A DNA stretch of 64,000 nucleotides from Capniomyces stellatus (taxonomy: Eukaryota > Kickxellomycota > Harpellomycetes > Harpellales > Legeriomycetaceae). How positions within the stretch are numbered: the first letter of the stretch is position 1; each line of letters begins with the position of its first letter. Below the pieces are notes generated by a model that was not told the DNA's origin, made no database searches, and saw only the letters and a program-made list of their open reading frames with translations. Of the stretch, positions 24,715 to 34,789 are shown piece after piece. The stretch lies in the NCBI GenBank assembly GCA_001661515.1, contig LUVW01000033.1, positions 161,769 through 225,768 on the forward strand, written 5' to 3'. The translations under genes were made by a program, and so were the position numbers.

Positions 24715-25572
24715 GACTCAAATACAGCTTCGGATATGCTCATACAGTAGCACAAAGCCAGATGAGGTTCAATGTATAGGTATGGTTGATTCTGTATCTA
24801 AAACTCGATTGTGTTTTTTGAATACATTCCGTTATCTATATGCCAATCTAGTTTTATTTACGTTGAAATGAGGCTTTGGTGCCGAAATGTGCAGAAATGG
24901 AATATACTTAATTAATGACACGTTATTATAAAGAAAAATAGCATCTTGTATCAAAAAATATATGTAAAAAAAAAGTGAGTAGATGCTTTTTAGACTTGAT
25001 CTATTTTGGACTAAAAAAATTTCTGTGCCTACTTTAATAAAAGAGAGGAAAAGGTTAATAGAATTTGGTAATTTCGGGTCTAGACTCGACGGTCTTTGAG
25101 GAAATTAGAGTGGTGGTGATAATTAAATTTGGGGTTGATCTTGAAAGCTGATGAGTAATGTTTTAAAAAAAAAAGCTATTTTTGTGACAACTTGGAAAGT
25201 TGATGCATTGGATTTAAAGGTTTAGGGACAAGTGGTATGTTGTCTGAGAATAAGCGTCTATCTGAGCTCCAGATACTCAAGTTTGAGCTAGGAGTTATAA
25301 CAAACTAAAATGTATAAAAGCACAGGGAGATTTGCAAAGCTCGCCACCATTACCATTTTTGTTTTACTCTGCAATATACTTGAATACGAAGTTTTGGCGA
25401 GATATCTGTTTTAACGATTTTTTACGTTTATTGATAAGGTTTTTTTATAACCAGAACAGTCTGCTTTATTATTGTTTTCTTTTTTTAAAAGAAAGGAGAG
25501 GAAAGAAGTGATACTGGACAAGAACTTTGGCTGATAACAGAGTAATTGGTGTATTTTTTTTTTTTTGGAGAA
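24715..25572. other. Intergenic region
   Basis: About 860 AT-rich bases between two plus-strand genes. A TATAAAAG sequence near 25314 is a candidate promoter element for the 14-3-3-like gene B. No gene seen. Confidence 0.6.
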
Positions 25573-26361
25573 ATGCATTGTTATAGTACGAGGTATCTGC
25601 TTGAGGTTTTGGGGCCAAATGGGCTGATGTATAGAGTACACCCTGATGTGATAAAGTTTATCGAGTCGAAAACGCGATTTTCTTGGCAAGAGTTGGCGAT
25701 ATTCAACGAGATAATGGTGCTGTGTCTTTGTACAAGGTTAGAGTACTTTGATGGCCATCGGAAGTTGCTAGAAAGAAACTACAAGAACAGGAGGTTTGAT
25801 GTGGAAAAGACGGTTCGGGTAGCGAAAAAGTTGAAGAGCGAGATATTTTCCATCTGCCATCAGCTGTTGGCGCTGTTGAACCACAATGACCTGGTGTATA
25901 ATGGGGAAATAAAGTCGAGGGTTGTTGCGTGTAGATATTATGGAGACGTGTATATGTATTTGGGAGAGATTGAGAGTGGAGCAAACAAGATGGTTTATTA
26001 CAAGAAATCAATAGAGTATTTCAATAAAGGAATTGGGATTGCATCGGAGGATTACAAGGAAACCAAACCGACACTTCTTGTGATTACAAAAAAACTAACG
26101 GATCTGTACCAGTTCAGTCTGTTTAACCCAACAAGAGCATACGAGGTGTGTAACAAGATACTGAAGAGCATTAAAAACCTAGAAGAGTTTGAAGCAGCAA
26201 ACAACACGAGCGGTGAGATAATAATGATAAAGGATGTGGTGAACAACATGAACGTGTTGAAAAACAAGGTTTTGAAGGGGAAATCCCTGACTTGTAAGAT
26301 TGATAATGAGTTTTACTTTTTAAATCTGAACATGAAGAGGTGCAAGTACGCGGACATCTAG
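25573..26361 (+). CDS. Divergent 14-3-3-like protein B
   Basis: Single-exon gene for 262 residues, chosen from the first ATG after a T-rich leader. It shares helix 3 with the 14-3-3-like genes at 1.3 and 28.0 kb: VLCLCTRLEYF at 49-59 compares with ELCLKPRLQMV and DHCLYPRVMLY. Helix 4 is visible at about 86-105 (KLKSEIFSICHQLLALL) and helix 5 at about 118-134 (VACRYYGDVYMYLGEIE, compare KGDYYRYLAE). The K49 position is Val49, the R56 position Arg55, and the helix 5 Arg is replaced by Met128 (Tyr129 kept). The C-terminal half has helical repeats (YYKKSIEYFNKGIGIA, then KPTLLVITKKLTDLYQF) but lacks the final helix 9 Trp. It is the most diverged of the three. Gene C lies about 370 bases downstream in convergent orientation. 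Confidence 0.65.
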   Translation: MHCYSTRYLLEVLGPNGLMYRVHPDVIKFIESKTRFSWQELAIFNEIMVLCLCTRLEYFDGHRKLLERNYKNRRFDVEKTVRVAKKLKSEIFSICHQLLALLNHNDLVYNGEIKSRVVACRYYGDVYMYLGEIESGANKMVYYKKSIEYFNKGIGIASEDYKETKPTLLVITKKLTDLYQFSLFNPTRAYEVCNKILKSIKNLEEFEAANNTSGEIIMIKDVVNNMNVLKNKVLKGKSLTCKIDNEFYFLNLNMKRCKYADI

Positions 26362-26728
26362 CAACAAAGTGTTATTGTGGTTCATTCACGACCTAAAACA
26401 CTAGTTTGAACGACGCAATGGCCTGTTTATCTATTTAACTAGTATGTGTTTACTATTATTTGTTTATTTGTTTATTTATTTAACTATTTATTATTTAGAT
26501 AAATCATCCGACACTCTAATTTTTACTCTTGATTTCTTGAAAACAAAATGTTGATGCAGATTGAATCAATATGAAAGTATATCAACTTAATACCAATAAT
26601 GGTAATAAAACAGTAATGGAGCTAAATATGTCGGATTACAAGGCAAAATAGATAAATAAATAAACAAAAACGAGAAAAAGTAGTGAATAGACAAAGTTGG
26701 TGAGGGGAAGGAGGTAGAAGAAACAAAT
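26362..26728. other. Convergent intergenic region between 14-3-3-like genes B and C
   Basis: About 370 bases containing TTATTTGTTTATTTATTTA repeats and AATAAA-like sequences on both strands, as expected for two facing 3' ends. No gene. Confidence 0.65.
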
Positions 26729-28036
26729 CTATAGTTCTTGTGAACCACTGATGTAAACTTTGAGTTTCCACAAGCCCAGCATGTGTGTGATTCTTTCAAT
26801 TATAGGAGACACTTTACAGAACTCAACTTCATCCAGCAGTTTGATTGAGCCGTCAATGTAGCTCAAGTAATCGGCGGCAAACTGGTAACCCTGGACTGGC
26901 AAGTCTAGACTGTTTGCGATAAAACTTGAAAGGTTGAGAACAAGCTTTAGATTGACCAAGTTTGTTCTTGGCAAGTTGGTTTGGGCATATTCGTAGGCAT
27001 ATTTGTAGGCATTAAGCGATGACTGCAGGTAGTATTCCTTTTTTGACTCTTGATAGTTTGGTTCTTGGTAGTTTGGTTCTTGGTAGTTTGGTTCTTGGTA
27101 GTTTGGTTCTTGGTAGTTTGGTTCTTGGTAGTTTGGTTCTTGGTAGTTTGGTTCTTGGTAGTTTGGTTCCTGGTAGTTTGGTTCCTGGTGGCTTTTGTTT
27201 GGAATTGTTTTAATAACTGGGCTTTGGTTTTCAAGTTTGCTATTGCTTGTTTTGATGGTGGGATTGTGGCGTTGTTTGTTGGGTTTTTGGCAGGCTACGC
27301 CTAAATTGTGGGAAGTTTTAGGTAGCCACTCGCTGATGAATGAGTTTGGTTTGACATGTGGTGGATTGATCAAAAGTAAATCTGGGGAATTAATAGCGTT
27401 GTGCTTGTAAAGTTTATGTTGGGTGATGGGATACTCGTACTCTTGGTGGTGGTATGTGTTGATGTCATCGTCTTCAAACTCAGCTAGGTAATTGAACAAG
27501 TCACCGATGGATTTGTAGAAGAAAACTTTGGATTCGCCATCGCTGTACCTGACCAATCTGCATTTTTCGAGGATGTAAATGATGTCTGTACAGATGGATT
27601 GGATCTCGGCTTTTAAGGATGCTTTTTGAAGTTTTATTTCGAGCTTTTGGTCGTTGACTGAGGGATTATCGATAGGATCACAAGTAGGATTCAGACTCAA
27701 GATGTCAGTACAGCTGTTTATTTTAATTTTGACGGTGTTTTCGGTAGTTTTCAGGTTATTGTCTGGTGGTGGTGTTGTGGGTTTGGGCGGCTGTTGGGTT
27801 GGAAAATGATTGACGGAGGAGCACGTTGGTAAAGCAAAATTATCGATGGAATCAAGAGATCTGTAGAGCATGACTCTGGGATAGAGGCAGTGGTCGTTTA
27901 TGTTAGTCAAGACGGATCTTTCGCGGGGGGAAATAGATGTTCTGAGAAAGAACATTGATCTGATTTCGTTGTTTACAAAGAGTTTTGTATGTCCATTTTC
28001 TTTGACTTGGATCAGGTAAAACTGGTCACTAAACAT
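26729..28036 (-). CDS. 14-3-3-like protein C with a repeat-filled insertion
   Basis: Single-exon gene for 435 residues. Helix 3 is at about 38-60 (RERSVLTNINDHCLYPRVML), helix 4 near 142-160, the helix 5 signature at 168-188 (ESKVFFYKSIGDLFNYLAEF, very close to 14-3-3 ESKVFYLKMKGDYYRYLAE), and helices 6-9 follow the insertion (YYLQSSLNAYKYAYEYA, NLKLVLNLSSFI, HMLGLW). Two insertions make it much longer than a 14-3-3 (~245): a Pro/Asn-rich one after helix 3, and one between helices 5 and 6 holding about ten YQEPN pentapeptides. Pocket residues: K49 is Asp48, R56 is Arg54, R127 is Asn182, Y128 is Tyr183. That is two acidic or neutral changes in the basic groove, so canonical phosphopeptide binding is unlikely. 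Of the three genes this one has the clearest 14-3-3 signature. Confidence 0.75.
   Translation of the reverse strand: MFSDQFYLIQVKENGHTKLFVNNEIRSMFFLRTSISPRERSVLTNINDHCLYPRVMLYRSLDSIDNFALPTCSSVNHFPTQQPPKPTTPPPDNNLKTTENTVKIKINSCTDILSLNPTCDPIDNPSVNDQKLEIKLQKASLKAEIQSICTDIIYILEKCRLVRYSDGESKVFFYKSIGDLFNYLAEFEDDDINTYHHQEYEYPITQHKLYKHNAINSPDLLLINPPHVKPNSFISEWLPKTSHNLGVACQKPNKQRHNPTIKTSNSKLENQSPVIKTIPNKSHQEPNYQEPNYQEPNYQEPNYQEPNYQEPNYQEPNYQEPNYQEPNYQESKKEYYLQSSLNAYKYAYEYAQTNLPRTNLVNLKLVLNLSSFIANSLDLPVQGYQFAADYLSYIDGSIKLLDEVEFCKVSPIIERITHMLGLWKLKVYISGSQEL
27051..27190. repeat. 15-bp coding tandem repeat (YQEPN)
   Basis: About ten near-identical copies of ttggttcttggtagt, the last two carrying a C for T change. 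Read on the minus strand inside 14-3-3-like gene C, each unit encodes Tyr-Gln-Glu-Pro-Asn. The near identity suggests recent expansion, and copy number may vary between strains. Confidence 0.95.
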
Positions 28037-28505
28037 TTCTCAAGTAAACCTTGAGTATTTTTTATGTTTTTCCTTCTTTTTTTTTCGTTTTTTTTGAAAG
28101 ATTGTAGACTAGTAGGAATATGGGAGTAATGGAGGTATTGATTGAAAGGATAAAAAGAATAAAAAAATATATATATATATATGGTTGCGGTGGGAGGATG
28201 AGGAAGGAAGGAATAAAATAATAGGAATAAAGAATGAGAAAAATAAAAGACAAAGAACAAGAGTATAAGAAAAGAATAAAAAAGGAAATGAAAAGGGAAA
28301 TGAAAAAGGGAATAAAAATGGTAGTCAAGATGCAGAGTTTGGTAAACATGTAAAGTAAATAATATGTAAGAGATGCATGGAAAAAGGAAAACAAGAATAG
28401 TAATAGTAATAGTAATAGTAGTAGTAGTAATAGGTATTATTATGATTGAAAATATTGTAGAGTAATAATAAAGAAATAATAATAAAAATAAAGAAAAGAA
28501 GAAAA
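28037..28505. other. Intergenic region
   Basis: About 470 bases between the start of 14-3-3-like gene C and the end of CCT6, both on the minus strand. It has a TA run (28168-28183), AGAATAAA-like repeats and TAGTAATAG repeats. No gene. Confidence 0.65.
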
Positions 28506-30312
28506 CTATTGTTCGGTATTTTTTAAAGAGGCGCGTCCAGCTCTCATGATTTCATCAACGAGTAAGAGATTACTGGCAATGATGGAGCAGCTTTGTAGCT
28601 GTTGGCGAATGACTCTGTAGTTGTCCCAGATGCCATCGAGTTTAGGATCAAGAACGCTGCCACTATCGAGATCAACGCCGACATGGTGACCGAGGTTGAA
28701 GGCCTCCTGGATTTCAACAATGACCTGGAGGGGTTCGTGGCCACCATTTAGGGCGAGGGTTTTGGGGATGACAAGGAGAGCTTCGGCAAAGGCCTCGAGA
28801 CCTAGGCGGGCGGTTCCGGAGACGGAATTTTTGAAGGGAGGAGCGTTGAGGTGGTTTGAGCAGGCGGCAAAGAAGGACCCGGCGCCAGGAACCAGACACT
28901 TGTCCTCGATAGCGTTTTTGACGGCACGCAGACCATCGCGAACAGCATCGTTGATCTGGGTGAGGGTGTAAGCATTTGGACCCTTGAGCAAAACAGTGAC
29001 GGATTTGGGGTCGTTGCACTGTTCAACAAAAGTGTATTTTTCCTCGCCCAGGGTGTACTCGTAAACAAGACCGGAAAACCCGAGGACTTGTGGGGCAAGA
29101 TCATCGAGAGAGTTCTGGGCAGACCCGCCACAACACAGCATGAGACGTTCCATGTTTCTGCGCTTGGCTCTGCGCAGGGCGTAAATTCCGTTGTGGGCAA
29201 GAACGTCTAGTGACATGGGGTCGATTCCCTTCTGGTTGACAACAACAAATCCGTAGTCTTTTTTGTCTCCGCTGCACACCAGATTCTTCAGATCGACGAT
29301 TTTCTTCAACCGGTCGTCCACAAACTTTCGCTCTGAACTGATCAGCTTGTCCCGCTGTTCTGCCGAGCTGTAGTAAAACCCACTGTTTACTTCGGTCTTT
29401 TCGTACTCCAGCGACGAGTTCAACGTCAGAATAAACGCGTTCTTGATCCTCTTTGGCATGTCTGGGTGTCGTGCTCCGTGATCCATTACTAATCCCTTCA
29501 CCAGTCTGCTGTCTGTTGCTGTTCGGTGCTGCATCTTCATTATCTCAATCATAAACAAGTCTATTGGCACCTCTTCCTGCTTAATCGTCGTCACTGCATC
29601 CACTACCACCTCTGTAAGCTGATCTGCTAACTTTGCCCCTAGCTTTGTGCGCAACGCTGTTCGCGCTATCTGAATCAATGTCTCTCTATCCATTTCCATC
29701 TCATTCTTGAATCCCTCCAAAAACTATTTTACATTTCATTTAGCTTCTTATTATTACCATCTTTTTTATTCTTATCATTATTATTATCTCCTAATTATTC
29801 TTGTTATTACCTTCAGTGACTCCTCTTTAGCCAACGCAAATCCCTCAGATATTATTCTTGGGTGAATCCCCTCCTCAACTCTTCTTTGCGCCTGCTTCAA
29901 CAACTCCCCAACTAACAATACCACACTTGTTGTCCCATCTCCCGTAATCTCGTCTTGTGCTGCTGCCGCCCTCGCAATCATCACCGCTACCGGATTTGTT
30001 ATCTGCATCTCACTCAACAACACCTTCCCATCCTTTGTCACTTTAATCCCCCCACTCCCATCAACCAACATCTTTAGTGTCCCCCTTGGCCCCAAATTCG
30101 ACTTTAATACCGACTGAAGCCCAATTGCTGACGATACATTTACATTCAACGCTTGTCCTGACCGTGCTACCTCCGAATTCGGATTTGCTTGCTTTACCGC
30201 TGTTCCTGACCTACATTTATTTTATTTCATCCTTTCTTTTTTTAATCTCCTCTTCATTTACTTTTCTTGTTCTCCTTTTCTATACTTTTTTTCAATCTCT
30301 TGTTGCTTACAT
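28506..30312 (-). CDS. CCT6: CCT/TRiC chaperonin subunit zeta (CCT6)
   Basis: CCT6 is one of eight subunits of the cytosolic chaperonin that folds actin, tubulin and other proteins. Main coding exons, in transcript order: 30210-29811 and 29723-28506. Group II chaperonin motifs are present: [29 protein letters not shown], the nucleotide motif [65 protein letters not shown] and [15 protein letters not shown]. They match yeast Cct6 closely along the full length. The conserved N-terminus [16 protein letters not shown] begins with g|TCA right after an acceptor (tgtag), and there is no ATG in that exon. The upstream donor at 30310 reads aaaAT|gtaagc, so a 100-nt intron would join AT to G and create the start codon. 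That gives 539 residues, the usual family length. The split start is an inference. Confidence 0.93.
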
Positions 30313-30498
30313 TTTATCTTATCTTCTATCTCTTTTATGTCTTTAATCTAAAGCTCAAGAGTCTCTCTATTTCTTTAATTTCGATTTATCAAGCTCTGTT
30401 TATTTACATTCCTCTTTTCTTTTTTTCTTTCAACTCTTTTTCCAACTAACTCTAACTTTTCTTATTCTTTTTTTTTTTTTTTTTTTTTTTTTTNNNNN

Positions 30499-30530
<32 letters not shown>

Positions 30531-31876
30531 ATTTTAATTTACTTTTAATTTTCCGATTACTATTACTTTTACTATTTATTTTTATTAAATCATTTTCTTT
30601 TGTTACACTCAAAACTATCTAGTTCATTCTTGTCTAGCTAGTATTTTTACCACCTTCAAGTTTTCTTGATCTATTTTTTTTTTCTTTCTCTTCCAGCTTT
30701 TTATTTTCCTCCCAAGTTTTATATTCCAATATTATATACAATCTGCCACCTTCTCCCTCCTATTATTCGCTAGATTTATCATTTAATCAACAAACCCCAC
30801 TGCCAATTTATTATTTGTTCTTAATTTCCATTACTCCACTCTACTTTATTCCATTGTATTCTTTTTGCCATTAACCTTTTCCCTTCTACCTTTCAAATAA
30901 TAATATTACTTTCTTACTTTACATACTCATTTTGCCATACTTTAATTACCAACATACAAATTCCACCAATTCCACCAATGCCAACACTAACTATAATTTT
31001 TTTACATACAACACATCTTTCCTTCCCTCTCGCCACCTTTTTACTATACACCATCTCTCCGCCTATAACCACATAATCACCAGGGCTTCATAAGCCTTAT
31101 TACAAGCCCTGCTAAATTACAACCAGAACCGGTTTTTATAACTTTAAACTGGCGCCAGACTCGATCCCAAAATCCCTGCTGAACCAACTCCATAATTAAC
31201 CGTCTTAGCTTGGCTTTTGGTTTAGCTCGGAAACATCAGGTCCAAAAAGCGCTGAATGGCAAACTTACGACACCCTTTATAATTGACCTTTACTTTCTAC
31301 TTTAAATTTGGAAAGAAAAAAAAAAAACTTGAACCCATTGGCTGTATATAAAAACAGTGCTTATGAACTCTACGTTCAATAACAACAAAAAGTGTTTTAA
31401 AAAAAAAAATCAAAGTGTTGGTACCAGCCAATTAAAACTTTGACATCAACTATCTTTACCAATTATAAAGCAAAGAAATAGGCCAAGTAGATTTCAAACT
31501 ATACGCTGCTCTTAATATAAGAAAATAATTTCAAGAAACCCCCGAAAATCTAAAGCTGCCAAACCTGAAGCCAAAAATCCCCTAAGTAACAAAACCACAC
31601 GGAATTCAAATGCCCAAAAAAGCTTCAATTCTTCATAATATATAAAAAACGCTATTAAAAAAAAAGCGAATAAAAAATGTGCAAAAAAAAAAAATGAAAA
31701 AGAAAAAAAAACAGGTAATAATAAAATAGAAAAAAATTAGTATACAAATTGGGGGTTTTTGCTAAATTAATATAGTAAATATGAAAAAATGAGAAAACCC
31801 TCTTTCCCGTGAAATAAGTCTGTATATTAACAGTTAATAAAAAGGAACGACGAGCCACCTTTCATATATATACAAG
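30313..31876. other. Divergent intergenic region with assembly gap
   Basis: About 1.56 kb between the 5' ends of CCT6 (minus) and RPS3 (plus). It contains a poly-T tract with five Ns and a pyrimidine-rich stretch on the plus strand near CCT6. The RPS3-proximal part is AT-rich with A-runs and TATATATA just before the ATG. No gene seen. Confidence 0.6.
30468..30527. repeat. Poly-T tract with gap (NNNNN)
   Basis: T-run interrupted by five Ns at 30494-30498; the true length is unresolved. It lies in the presumed upstream region of CCT6. Confidence 0.9.
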
Positions 31877-33688
31877 ATGTCTCAAATCTCCAAAACCAAA
31901 AAAGTAAGTATCAAAGTAAAATATTAATATACTTGACCTAATCAAACTTAGCAATAGAAGATATATATAATACTCACCATCAGGATTCAAAGTAACAAAA
32001 GGAAATCAAAGAGGAAAAAAATGGACAAAGTCAAGTGAACCAAGATAATAGATTCGAATCCAAGTCCACATCTGTTGGTTTTAAAATTAGCCTTGATAGT
32101 AGACATACATTATCTCTGCTTGATAACTAAATGGTGCTGCTGAATCAAGTCTACGTTTGTAAAAGATACTGTTTTTTTTTACACTACGGATTCGCATGAT
32201 TTACTTGCAGTGTCTTGATATATTTTTTTCACAACAGTGGTTGATGGTCTATTCCAAACAAAACATGATACTTGAATCCTCTTTGCGATAAAAAAAAGGA
32301 GGGAGGATATAAACAGTCATCAGCTTTGGTTGGAATAAAATCATCAATACTCAAGTGAATCTAATCTTGACAAGCAAGCTTCCTCAACTACCTAGCACTG
32401 GATTTATTTGTTTTATTGCAATAGATTCAAAAACTATTTAGTGGGAGAAGTGAGCGTTTGTATGTACAAGAATCAGTTTGGGCTCACTGGTGTGTCTGGA
32501 TTATTTTTAATTTTACGATTAACTATGTATCTAGAAACACATCATTGTATCCTGAATGAAATCTTTGCATATGCACCAGCACATTTTATTATTAAGTATA
32601 GGAAAGTGCATGTTTGGTATAGAGCAATGCTTTTGTTTAAGACCTAAACTCGATGTAATGACATGGCTATTCAAAACTATTGACTTGGGAGGGGAGGGTT
32701 CGTTGATGGAGCTATACTTTGGTTTTGTTGTTTCTTTTTATTCTGTTTGGGGAGTAGTTAATGGTTATTCATGATGAGTGCTTTTTGCCTTTATTATCTG
32801 ACACCTCTTGTTTGAATGTTGGGCTTTGTCGTAATAAACAGAGTCCAATATAATGCACGCAAATTTTCACTGAAACTAACCATTAACTTGCAAGAATATT
32901 GAAAGCTTGATGTACGGAGTGGAGGAAGTGAATGAGTGAATGTACTAACAAATACATGATTGAATTTGCTGTAGCTTGTTGCAGACGGAGTTTTCTACGC
33001 CGAACTCGATCAATTCTTCCAACACGAATTGGCCGCTGAGGGTTACTCAGGTTGTGAAGTCCGTGCCGCACCAGCACGCACTGAAATCATCATCAGAGCC
33101 ACCCAGACCCAAGATGTTCTTGGAGTAAAGGGTCGCCGTATCCGCGAATTGACATCCATTGTCCAGAAGCGTTTCGGATTTGCCGAAGGAACCTGTGAAT
33201 TGTTTGCCGAAAAGGTTGCTGCCCGTGGTCTTTCAGCTGTTGCCCAGGCCGAGTCCCTTAAATACAAATTGTTGCAAGGTTTGGCTGTCCGTCGTGCCTG
33301 TTACTCAGTAATGAGATACGTCATGGAGTCTGGTGCCAAGGGTTGTGAAGTTATTGTCTCTGGTAAGCTCCGTGCTGCCCGTGCCAAGGCCATGAAGTTC
33401 AGCGATGGATTTATGGTTCACTCCGGACACCCAGCCGAACAATTCATTGACTACGCCGTCCGTCACGCCGAGATGAAACAAGGTGTCTTGGGTATCAAGG
33501 TCAAGATCATGTTGGCTTGGGATCCTACAGGAAGAATCGGTCCAAAGAACCCTCTTCCAGATATGGTCACCATCATGGAGCCAAAGGAAGAAGCTACTAT
33601 TGCCGAACCAATCTCAGAAGATAAGAAGGGTCCTGTTGATATCGCTCCTGTCCACGTTGAATCTGTTGAGACTGCTGAAGCTCATTAA
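31877..33688 (+). CDS. RPS3: 40S ribosomal protein uS3 (RPS3)
   Basis: uS3 is a core protein of the small ribosomal subunit at the mRNA entry channel. Exon 1 (31877-31903) encodes MSQISKTKK and exon 2 (32975-33688) the rest, 246 residues in total. The KH domain is clear: [33 protein letters not shown] with its GxxG-type loop, [17 protein letters not shown], then [40 protein letters not shown] and [17 protein letters not shown]. Length and sequence are those of eukaryotic uS3. Codons are visibly optimised compared with neighbours, as expected for a highly expressed gene. The 1071-nt intron after codon 9 is about ten times longer than other introns here and carries a C/D box snoRNA. AATAAA-like signals follow the stop codon (about 33706). 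Confidence 0.97.
32757..32887 (+). ncRNA. Intronic C/D box snoRNA in the RPS3 intron
   Basis: A perfect 10-bp terminal stem (gttaatggtt at 32757-32766, aaccattaac at 32878-32887) encloses a canonical C box ATGATGA (32771-32777) and D box CTGA (32870-32873), each four bases from the stem. A D' box CTGA lies at 32798-32801. An internal 9-bp hairpin with two G-T pairs (gggctttgt at 32821-32829, acagagtcc at 32838-32846) separates D' from the 3' guide region. The molecule would be about 131 nt and released from the spliced intron, whose 3' end is 87 nt further on. Guide candidates are the bases just upstream of D' and D; I could not assign an rRNA target. Intron-hosted snoRNAs in ribosomal protein genes are common, and the animal RPS3 intron also hosts one (U15), but I see no sequence match to it. 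Confidence 0.82.
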
Positions 33689-34018
33689 AATCATTATATA
33701 TTTTTAAATAAAATTTGATTAAACTTTTTGTCTTTTTCTGTTTAATTTTTTTTCAAGTTTTTTAATTTCTTCTTTTTTAATTAACTCTGTCTTAATTAAA
33801 CTTGATTCCCACAGATTTTAAACTACTTTACAAAAAAATTTAAAACCATGTATTTCCTTCTTTCTCTTCCGTTAATCTTATTTAAACTGCCAATATCATG
33901 ACTGTGCTTGTTGTAATTGACACCTCAAACTATCCAACTATTACTACTATTTATACTACTTTTAAAAAATATATATGTAGAAACTTGTTGACAACCATCC
34001 CTCATTGCTATTGCTGCT
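33689..34018. other. Convergent intergenic region
   Basis: 330 AT-rich bases between the 3' ends of RPS3 (plus) and AK6 (minus). It includes taaataaaatt near 33705 as a polyadenylation-type signal. No gene. Confidence 0.7.
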
Positions 34019-34789
34019 TTATGATACATAGTCATTGACCCATGTCTGTATATGCAACACGTTGTTTTCCATATCCTCGACGTTATCGCTTGACAACTCC
34101 ACCACTATCTCTTCCTTGTAGCTTTCAACTGCTTCCTCCATAACAATCTGCATAATCTCACACTCCATGTTTTCATCAATCTTTTTCTGATTATATTTCC
34201 TATTTCAGTTAAACGTTTGATATTAATGCAATTCTCAATAACAACAACAACAACAGTAATGTTGATATTGACACGAAAGCTCTCTATATTTATTTGATCC
34301 CTTCCTATCTTACCTCTCTACCAAGCGGTCATACAGCTTGTCCGTGCTACATCGCAGCACCACTACCAAATCAAACCATCGCTCTGGGAATATTCCGCAT
34401 GTATGGAAATCAACTATACATCCCCCCTCTGCTAACAGCTCCTCCATTTTATCCAACAACTATTTCAAGTACATTCCAGATATATCACAAATACATTTGT
34501 TTCTACTTGTTTTTACCCAACTCGATCATTTCAATTATATCCCACTATCTACTGCACCTCCCCTCCATTAACATACCTTGTCTTCATTCAACCAATGTGT
34601 ATCAAATTCCTCATTATACCCATCATGCAATCCCTCTGATTTAACCAAATCTCCCACATTAATCAACTTGTATCCTGTCACGCCGGCAACCATCTCACTT
34701 GTCGTTGTTTTTCCCGTTCCGGGTGTCCCTGTTATAAGCACATTTGGCAATTCTCTTGCCTTGTGGTTTGGTATAATCATTTCACTCAT
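34019..34789 (-). CDS. FAP7: Adenylate kinase isoenzyme 6 homologue (Fap7/hCINAP)
   Basis: AK6/Fap7 is a small nuclear NTPase with adenylate kinase activity that acts in late 40S ribosome maturation. Exons in transcript order: 34789-34577, 34459-34314 and 34199-34019, giving 179 residues, the family size. Walker A is GTPGTGKTT (residues 21-29). KLINVGDLVKSE matches the human KYINVGDLAREE. DKMEELLAEGGCIVDFHTC and FPERWFDLVVVLRCSTD match the family block with FPERWFHIVFVLRTDT, and ERKYNQKKIDENMECEIMQ matches the LID-adjacent region. The C-terminus WVNDYVS is the usual helix. All junctions keep frame. It lies tail-to-tail with RPS3, whose product Fap7 partners in maturation (known for Rps14); adjacency may be chance. 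Confidence 0.95.

Noticed and set aside
27019..27304. Plus-strand hydrophobic open frames with LVLGS and WFLVV repeats
   Set aside because: They are antisense translations of the YQEPN repeat in 14-3-3-like gene C.
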